From: Dysgonamonadaceae bacterium | Lineage (GTDB): Bacteria > Bacteroidota > Bacteroidia > Bacteroidales > Azobacteroidaceae | Length of the DNA stretch: 12,774 bases | NCBI GenBank assembly: GCA_031261015.1 | Contig: JAISKG010000166.1 | Span: forward strand, 1 to 12,774 | Direction of reading: 5' to 3' | In this document: in pieces, positions 7,758 through 12,774 of the stretch | Layout of the letters: each line of letters starts with the position of its first letter | How positions within the stretch are numbered: the first letter of the stretch is position 1 | Notes under the pieces: generated by a model | The model's database searches: none | What the model was told of the DNA's origin: nothing | The model's input: only the letters and a program-made list of their open reading frames with translations | Program-made: the position numbers and the translations under genes

Positions 7758-7806
7758 CCCGAACAGGTAAAATATCCGATAATCATTAAAAATAATTTTC
7801 AAGATT

Positions 7807-8994
7807 ATGGAAGATAAATGGAAAGACCCGAAAATTGTTATCGGAAATGTGGCTGAAGGTGATTGTTATTATCCTCGAAACGAAATTGTTGAGCAAATTT
7901 GGAACGAATTGGAAAAAGGCAGTTCCATTTTGATTGCTGCGCCACGCCGTGTGGGAAAAACTTCGGTTATGGAATTTATGAAAGATGCCGAAAAAGAAAA
8001 TTACAAATTGATCTTCAGTAATATACAGGGGATTGATTCGGCAGATAAATTTTATGAAAGAATTTATACTTTGCTTTTGAACTGCTTAAACAAATCGAAC
8101 AAAGCAAAAAAATGGTTCAAAAACTTTTTGAAATCCAAATCCATTACAGAAATAACGCTTAATGGCCTCAAATTTGAACGTAAGCCCACTGATTTTTTAA
8201 AGGAAACAAATGATTTACTTGTTGAAATCAATAATAATAAAGAAACGGGAAAAATTGTCTTACTGATAGACGAACTGCCTGAAGTGCTTTTCAAAATCAA
8301 CAAGACAAACAGTGAAAATGCCATTTCCATTCTGAAAAATTTGAGACATTGGCGTCAACAGCCCGAAATGAACAAAAAAGTACAATTTGTGCTTGCCGGC
8401 TCAATCGGGATTCATTATGCAGTAAATGCGATTGAACAACGAAATTCCGATTTAAATGATTTGGCGACAATAGATTTTCCACCTCTTTTATTTTCAGAAG
8501 TTTGCACTTACATTGACTGGGCTACCAATACCGCTACAATTCACTATAGCGAGGAACTCAAAAATTATTTGGCAAATAAAATCGCTTATTATGTTCCATT
8601 TTTTATCAATATTATGCTTGATGAAATAAATAAAGAGGCAAAGAAAAATAATAATCCGAACATTTCAACGAAAGACATTGATAAGGCTTTTGATAAAATT
8701 GTAAAAAACAGCGATCATTTCGAAGATTGGAAAAACCGCCTGAAAAAATATATGCCTCCGGGAAATTTCAACTTTGTCAATGAAATACTTACACATGCTG
8801 CACATAGGGATAAGATCTCATTGCAGGAAATTTACGACAAAGCTGTAAAGTACAACAAAACAGCTGATTATATGGATTTTATCCATGACTTGGAAAAAGA
8901 CGGCTACATTACCGAAACAAATGAAAAATATGTTTTTATTTCTCCCTTCTTGAGCGCTTTCTGGAAAAAGAATAATCCTGTTTATAACGGTTAA
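7807..8994 (+). CDS. P-loop ATPase, archaeal-type/STAND-like AAA family
   Basis: This 395-residue protein has a Walker A motif at about 45-53 (APRRVGKTS), a Walker B at 151-156 (VLLIDE, with catalytic-type E156) and a sensor-like strand FVLAGSIG at about 194-201. A helical lid region follows. A C-terminal winged-helix-like part (about 320-388) ends in KYVFISPFLSAFW, a closing pattern typical of the archaeal ATPase (PF01637-type) and related AAA_16 families within the STAND group. No effector domain, membrane segment or signal peptide is visible, so it is presumably cytoplasmic. Codon use is strongly A/T-rich compared with the flanking operon and kbl. The gene lies 37 nt after the flanking hairpin of the palindromic element and 12 nt before a second, larger ATPase, so the two are likely co-expressed. 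Proposed roles (conflict system, signalling switch, DNA-associated motor) are inference; the specific function is not known to me. Confidence 0.88.
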   Translation: MEDKWKDPKIVIGNVAEGDCYYPRNEIVEQIWNELEKGSSILIAAPRRVGKTSVMEFMKDAEKENYKLIFSNIQGIDSADKFYERIYTLLLNCLNKSNKAKKWFKNFLKSKSITEITLNGLKFERKPTDFLKETNDLLVEINNNKETGKIVLLIDELPEVLFKINKTNSENAISILKNLRHWRQQPEMNKKVQFVLAGSIGIHYAVNAIEQRNSDLNDLATIDFPPLLFSEVCTYIDWATNTATIHYSEELKNYLANKIAYYVPFFINIMLDEINKEAKKNNNPNISTKDIDKAFDKIVKNSDHFEDWKNRLKKYMPPGNFNFVNEILTHAAHRDKISLQEIYDKAVKYNKTADYMDFIHDLEKDGYITETNEKYVFISPFLSAFWKKNNPVYNG

Positions 8995-9006
8995 AATCAA
9001 CAATTT

Positions 9007-11481
9007 ATGATACCAATTTATCAAAATTCAACTAACGATAATTACGAGAGCATAAAAGTCAATTTTATTGTTCGCACAGTAGAATATGATACGATTATTT
9101 CCTCATTAATAAACAGAAAGTCAACCGATTCCATTCAGCATGAGTTGATATTGGGCAGACGGGGCAGCGGAAAATCCACGTTGCTCAAACGCCTTGAAAT
9201 GGAAATTATTGAAAATGATAAACTGAATAAAAAATATATTCCTGTAAATCCGGCGGAAGAGCAGGCCGGCGTCTATCGTTTGTTCGATTTGTGGGAAAAA
9301 GTTTTAGAAGAGCTGGCTTGCCGTACGGAAACGAAAATGGCTTTAAAAAATTATTCTGAATTTACTGACGACCAAACCTATACCCGCTATCTATACAGCG
9401 AGATTCACGCTTTTTGCGTAAAACAAAAACGGCAGGCTGTGTTGCTTTTGGACAATTTCGACCGGATTGTGATCAATTTCTCCGACGACGGCAACCTGCT
9501 GCGCGAAACGCTTATCAATTACCACGACCTTGTGCTGATAACTGCAAGCACACGAATGGACGAGCATTTTTGGCAATACGACCAGCCCTTTTACGAATTT
9601 TTCCGCCGGCATCGCTTGGAAATGCTCAGCAGCGAAGAAACATTCCGTTTACTCAACCACTGGGCGGCCTCACCCGATTTTAATGAAACGGAAAGACATA
9701 AAATTCAGGGCTTTCTTAAAAACTATCGCGGAAAAGTGGAAAATGTACGCCTGCTGACAGACGGATTGCCGCGCACCATGCTGTTTTTCCTGAACATTGT
9801 GCTGCAAAACGAAAATCCGATAGAGGCGGATTTGCTGAAAAAAGTGATGGACGAGGTAACGCCACTGTATCAGGAACGCTTGCAATCTCTCGCACCGCAA
9901 ATGCGGAAAATGGTACAGGAAATGGCATTTTTCTGGGAAGCCTGCTCCACAAAAGAGTTGGCCGAACGCTGCCGGATGGAAAGCAAATTGGTAGCGGCAA
10001 ACCTTAAAACGCTAAGCGATAAAAATATAGTGGAAACTATTGTCACCGACAAACGGCAAAACCTTTATCGCATTTCCGAACGCTTTTTCAATATGTGGCT
10101 TATCGTTACGCAGGGCAATCCCGAACAAAAACGCAAAGCGCGTTGGCTAAGCATTTTTTTGGAGAGTTGGTATGACAAAGAAGAATTACAAAATATGGCG
10201 AAACAGCATATTGAAAATTTAAAACAACATAAAATATCGCAGGAAAAAGCATTGTTGCGTACAAAAAGTTTGGCACAAAGTAAACACATAAGCATTCTTG
10301 ACCGCGATGAAATGATAGAATTGACAAATGCTGAGAAGAATATTGAAAACAGGTTCATTTCATTACCTCAAAAAGCAAGTGAAATATATGATAAGATAAG
10401 CGAACATATCAAAAATAAAGATTTTAAAAAAGCTGTTACATTATCCAAAGAAATAGAAAATGAAAACGGAAGTTTAAGATTATTTACAGCGGCAAGAATA
10501 GCAGAAACACAAAGAGATTACCATAAAGCTAAAGAAACATACAGAAAAGCTATTAAAAATGGAAATATATGGGCAGTAAATAAATTGGCTGTGATATACT
10601 ATTGTCAGGGACAAGACACCAAAGCTGAAAAATATTATTTAATTGCTATTGAAAAGGGAGATAATCAGGCATTAAATAATTTAGCTTTGTTGTACAAGAA
10701 TCAGAAAAAATACGCCGAAGCTGAAAAATATTATTTAATTGCTATTGAAAAGGGAGTTACTCGGGCATTAAATAATTTAGCTGTGTTGTACAAGAATCAG
10801 GAAAAATACGCTGAAGCTGAAAAATATTATTTAATTGCTATTGAAAATGGAAATATATCGGCATTATATAATTTGGCAAATATGTACAATCATCAGGAAA
10901 AATACGCCGAAGCTGAAAAATATTATTTAATTGCTATTGAAAGGGGACATAATGGGGCATTAAATAATTTGGCTTTGATGTACTATAATCAGAAAAAATA
11001 CGCCGAAGCTGAAAAATATTATTTAATTGCTATTGAAAAGGGAAATAATCTGGCATTATTGAATTTGGCTTTGATGTATTATAATCAAAATAAGAACAAA
11101 GAAAAAGCAAAGCAACTAATCAGCAAATATGAAAGAGAACATATCGTTAAAATTATAGTTGAACTATGGACAGGTATTTTTAATGATGTAGAAAAGAGGG
11201 TAATAATCGCTTGTGAGGAAAAAAGAGAAGACAGTTGGTTTATAGAACATCTTTTAGTTCATCACCAAAAAAGTTTAGTAGATAAACTATTTCACCATGC
11301 AACATTTGGTAAACGGCTGCAAGAACAATACACAGCCTTGTATTATGTCAGCCAAATCCTCAACGGCAAGCAAAACGAAAACAACCTCTGGCTACGCATT
11401 CCGCCCGAATTGAAATCAACCGTGCAGGATATTCAGCAAGCAATAGAAGAGAAGCAAAAAAAGTATTATGGAAATAATTAA
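9007..11481 (+). CDS. P-loop ATPase with winged helix and TPR/Sel1-like repeat domain
   Basis: This 824-residue protein starts with a P-loop NTPase: Walker A GRRGSGKST at 50-58 and Walker B AVLLLDNFDR at 144-153, where D149 is followed by Asn, so the usual catalytic Glu is not adjacent. A strand ITASTRMDEHFW follows at about 178-189. Residues about 300-372 look like a winged helix (CSTKELAERCRMESKLVAANLKTL, then LYRISERFFNMWL). A charged helical linker (about 373-475) precedes seven consecutive 32-residue units (476-699), then a conserved-looking tail (about 745-815, HLLVHHQKSLVDKLF, LWLRIPPEL). NTPase, winged helix and superstructure-forming repeats together form the STAND layout, in which repeats sense a ligand and the NTPase switches or oligomerises. 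No catalytic effector is recognised. I recall homologues in other Bacteroidota, annotated only as ATP-binding or TPR proteins. Composition is mosaic: the middle is like core genes and the repeats are much AT-richer. Confidence 0.88.
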   Translation: MIPIYQNSTNDNYESIKVNFIVRTVEYDTIISSLINRKSTDSIQHELILGRRGSGKSTLLKRLEMEIIENDKLNKKYIPVNPAEEQAGVYRLFDLWEKVLEELACRTETKMALKNYSEFTDDQTYTRYLYSEIHAFCVKQKRQAVLLLDNFDRIVINFSDDGNLLRETLINYHDLVLITASTRMDEHFWQYDQPFYEFFRRHRLEMLSSEETFRLLNHWAASPDFNETERHKIQGFLKNYRGKVENVRLLTDGLPRTMLFFLNIVLQNENPIEADLLKKVMDEVTPLYQERLQSLAPQMRKMVQEMAFFWEACSTKELAERCRMESKLVAANLKTLSDKNIVETIVTDKRQNLYRISERFFNMWLIVTQGNPEQKRKARWLSIFLESWYDKEELQNMAKQHIENLKQHKISQEKALLRTKSLAQSKHISILDRDEMIELTNAEKNIENRFISLPQKASEIYDKISEHIKNKDFKKAVTLSKEIENENGSLRLFTAARIAETQRDYHKAKETYRKAIKNGNIWAVNKLAVIYYCQGQDTKAEKYYLIAIEKGDNQALNNLALLYKNQKKYAEAEKYYLIAIEKGVTRALNNLAVLYKNQEKYAEAEKYYLIAIENGNISALYNLANMYNHQEKYAEAEKYYLIAIERGHNGALNNLALMYYNQKKYAEAEKYYLIAIEKGNNLALLNLALMYYNQNKNKEKAKQLISKYEREHIVKIIVELWTGIFNDVEKRVIIACEEKREDSWFIEHLLVHHQKSLVDKLFHHATFGKRLQEQYTALYYVSQILNGKQNENNLWLRIPPELKSTVQDIQQAIEEKQKKYYGNN
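10432..11103 (+). repeat. Seven 32-codon (96-bp) TPR/Sel1-like units, five nearly identical
   Basis: Inside the 824-residue ATPase gene, units begin at 10432, 10528, 10624, 10720, 10816, 10912 and 11008, with no break in the 96-bp period. The first two are diverged in sequence. The last five all begin AEKYYLIAIE and share long identical DNA tracts, including synonymous codon choices. Residues 13-15 of each unit differ every time (DNQ, VTR, NIS, HNG, NNL), followed by invariant Ala-Leu. A second variable patch is at residues 22-28. The period is 32, shorter than the canonical 34 of TPR and 36 of Sel1. Such near-identical tandem DNA can change copy number by recombination or slippage and can be collapsed in assemblies. 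Confidence 0.9.
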
Positions 11482-11514
11482 GATATAAAACTATCTTTTT
11501 CCGTCACAAAACTA

Positions 11515-11545
11515 TTTTCATAGCCAACTATTTTTTATACCTTTG
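11515..11545 (+). promoter_or_regulatory. Bacteroidota-type promoter for kbl
   Basis: TACCTTTG at 11538-11545 is an exact match to the Bacteroidota -7 box TAnnTTTG. A TTTT at 11515-11518 lies 19 nt upstream, where the -33 TTTG element is expected, with one mismatch. Transcription would start only about 5-7 nt after the box, leaving a leader of roughly 10-15 nt before the ATG at 11564, with no Shine-Dalgarno sequence. ACTAT followed by T-rich sequence occurs three times nearby (11490, 11511, 11527); whether this matters is unclear. Confidence 0.65.
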
Positions 11546-11563
11546 CTACAAAAAACAACTACC

Positions 11564-12760
11564 ATGAATCCCTATCAAACTTTTCAACAACACCTTCTCG
11601 CTGAGCTGGATGCCATCCGCTCCGCCGGCTTGTATAAACAGGAACGTATCCTCGTATCGCCGCAGTCGGTTCATTTACGGTTAAATTCCGGACAGGAAGT
11701 GCTCAATTTTTGCGCCAACAACTACTTGGGATTGTCCGACCGGCCGGAACTGATCGAGGCCGCCCGTCAGGCAATGACCGGTCGCGGTTACGGCATGTCG
11801 TCCGTGCGGTTTATCTGCGGAACGCAAGATCTGCACAAAGATTTGGAAGCCGCTATCGCCCGTTTTTTCGGCACGGAAGATACCATTTTGTATGCTGCTT
11901 GCTTCGATGCCAACGGCGGCGTGTTCGAGCCTTTACTCGACGAGCGCGACGCGATTATTTCGGATGCCCTGAACCATGCTTCGATCATTGATGGCGTGCG
12001 TTTGTGCAAAGCGGTGCGTTACCGCTACGCTAACGCCGATATGGACGATCTGGAAAAACAATTACAAGTAGCACAAGCTCAGCGTTTTCGATTGATCGTG
12101 ACGGACGGTGTTTTTTCGATGGACGGCAATGTGGCTCCTTTGAATCGAATCTATGCTTTGGCGCAACAATACAATGCGATGGTGATGGTCGATGAATCGC
12201 ACTCGGCCGGCGTGGTCGGACAAACGGGACGAGGCGTGACCGAACAATTCGATCTGCGCGGAAAAATCGAAATCCTGACCGGCACGCTGGGCAAGGCTTT
12301 CGGCGGCGCCATCGGTGGATTTACTACCGGGAAGAAAGAAATTATCGACTTGCTGCGTCAGCGTTCGCGCCCCTATCTCTTTTCCAATTCGCTGCCGCCC
12401 GCTGTGGTTGGAGCCGGAATTTATACATTCCAATATTTGGAAAAATCATCGGAATTAACCAACCGCTTGCACGAAAACACCGCTTACTTTGTCGAACGGA
12501 TGAAACAAGCTGGATTCGACATAAAGCCCACTCAATCTGCTATTTGCGCCGTGATGCTCTACGACGCCAAATTGTCTCAGGAAATGGCCGCCCAATTGCT
12601 GGAAGAAGGCATTTACGTGACGGGATTTTTCTATCCGGTAGTTCCGAAAGATCAGGCGCGCATCCGCGTACAACTTTCGGCCGCGCACGAAAAAGCGCAA
12701 TTGGATCGTTGCATCGAAGCATTTATTAAAGTTGGTAAAACGCTCAAAATCATTCAATAA
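11564..12760 (+). CDS. kbl: 2-amino-3-ketobutyrate coenzyme A ligase (glycine C-acetyltransferase)
   Basis: A PLP-dependent alpha-oxoamine synthase that uses CoA to split 2-amino-3-oxobutyrate, the product of threonine dehydrogenase, into glycine and acetyl-CoA in the cytosol. The 398-residue length equals E. coli Kbl. The PLP lysine is K244 in TGTLGKAFGGA, the same number as in E. coli. Other active-site elements are N137-H138 (LNHAS), VTDGVFSMDGN at about 179-189 and D210-E-S-H213. N-terminal FCANNYLGLS and the GMSSVRFICGT stretch (about 77-87) favour Kbl over the related KAS/BioF and ALA synthase enzymes. The ATG at 11564 is chosen because it gives exact family length; an upstream in-frame TTG at 11543 lies inside the promoter box. 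It has its own promoter, separating it from the ATPase cassette 82 nt upstream, and is probably co-transcribed with the gene starting 3 nt downstream. Confidence 0.96.
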   Translation: MNPYQTFQQHLLAELDAIRSAGLYKQERILVSPQSVHLRLNSGQEVLNFCANNYLGLSDRPELIEAARQAMTGRGYGMSSVRFICGTQDLHKDLEAAIARFFGTEDTILYAACFDANGGVFEPLLDERDAIISDALNHASIIDGVRLCKAVRYRYANADMDDLEKQLQVAQAQRFRLIVTDGVFSMDGNVAPLNRIYALAQQYNAMVMVDESHSAGVVGQTGRGVTEQFDLRGKIEILTGTLGKAFGGAIGGFTTGKKEIIDLLRQRSRPYLFSNSLPPAVVGAGIYTFQYLEKSSELTNRLHENTAYFVERMKQAGFDIKPTQSAICAVMLYDAKLSQEMAAQLLEEGIYVTGFFYPVVPKDQARIRVQLSAAHEKAQLDRCIEAFIKVGKTLKIIQ

Positions 12761-12763
12761 AGT

Positions 12764-12774
12764 ATGAAAAATAT
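12764..12774 (+). CDS. Start of a downstream gene, truncated by window edge (possibly threonine dehydrogenase-like)
   Basis: An ATG 3 nt after the kbl stop opens a frame reading Met-Lys-Asn and then runs off the window. The sequence alone proves only a plausible start. In Bacteroidales, kbl is often followed by an NAD-dependent epimerase-like L-threonine 3-dehydrogenase, whose N-terminus (basic residue or two, then a Rossmann strand) would fit Met-Lys-Asn. This identity is inference from context. Confidence 0.4.

Larger units (their letters stand above)
7392..7806. other. 415-nt non-coding region between the repair pair and the ATPase cassette
   Basis: No credible gene is present. The first part (7392-7530) is very AT-rich. 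It holds a weak AT-only inverted repeat (AAAATAAA at 7390-7397 with TTTATTTT at 7405-7412), two copies of GTGAAAATTTG (7415-7425 and 7431-7441), and the 28-nt-periodic array described separately. The middle (about 7543-7769) is a GC-richer palindromic element. The last 37 nt before the ATPase ATG are AT-rich, and I find no convincing TAnnTTTG promoter box there; TAATTTTC near 7793 is the nearest and differs at the key G. Where transcription of the cassette begins is therefore not settled by the sequence. Confidence 0.8.

Noticed and set aside
11543..11563. Upstream TTG start for kbl
   Set aside because: It overlaps the -7 promoter box and would add seven residues beyond the normal family length; ATG at 11564 gives the expected 398 residues.
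12062..12433. A 123-codon open frame on the - strand
   Set aside because: It is antisense to the PLP-binding core of kbl, with no recognisable motif.

Overview
The window reads as a chromosomal segment of a Bacteroidota bacterium, probably order Bacteroidales. The evidence is protein content (a receiver/PPDK_N fusion, Kbl, and TPR-ATPases of a type common in Bacteroidota), moderate-to-low GC, near-absence of Shine-Dalgarno sites, and a TAnnTTTG-type promoter box just before kbl. All genes supported here lie on the + strand.

Region 1 (1-7391) is a tightly packed run of six genes with gaps of 4-11 nt or overlaps of 11 and 32 nt, so probably one operon. It holds the tail of a DUF2339-like multi-pass membrane protein, a DUF3999-like exported and membrane-anchored protein, a TerC/Alx-family membrane protein, a 991-residue protein joining two receiver-like domains to a PEP/pyruvate-binding (PPDK_N) ATP-grasp domain, a radical SAM/HhH putative DNA modification-repair protein (TIGR03916 type), and its usual partner, a TIGR03915/DUF4130 protein. 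The last two form a conserved nucleic-acid-associated pair. The uracil-DNA glycosylase gene often linked to them is not in the window.

Region 2 (7392-11481) looks like an accessory insertion. It opens with a 415-nt non-coding stretch holding a strictly periodic array (three 18-nt units every 28 nt, the first inside a perfect hairpin) and a compound palindromic element with 34-nt inverted arms matching at 32 positions. Two P-loop ATPase genes follow 12 nt apart: a 395-residue archaeal-type/STAND-like ATPase, and an 824-residue ATPase with a winged helix and seven consecutive 32-residue TPR/Sel1-like units, five of them nearly identical in DNA. This two-gene ATPase/TPR cassette is the best candidate here for an undescribed system. 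A conflict, sensing or signalling role is inference only.

Region 3 (11482-12774) returns to core metabolism: a Bacteroidota-type promoter, kbl (2-amino-3-ketobutyrate CoA ligase, threonine/glycine catabolism) with an intact PLP site, and the first codons of a following gene that may encode the partner threonine dehydrogenase. Composition shifts visibly along the window. Hand counts of single 60-nt lines give about 50% GC in kbl (11821-11880), 25% in the first ATPase gene (8581-8640), 42-45% in the middle of the second (9781-9840, 9901-9960) and 23% in its repeats (10621-10680).
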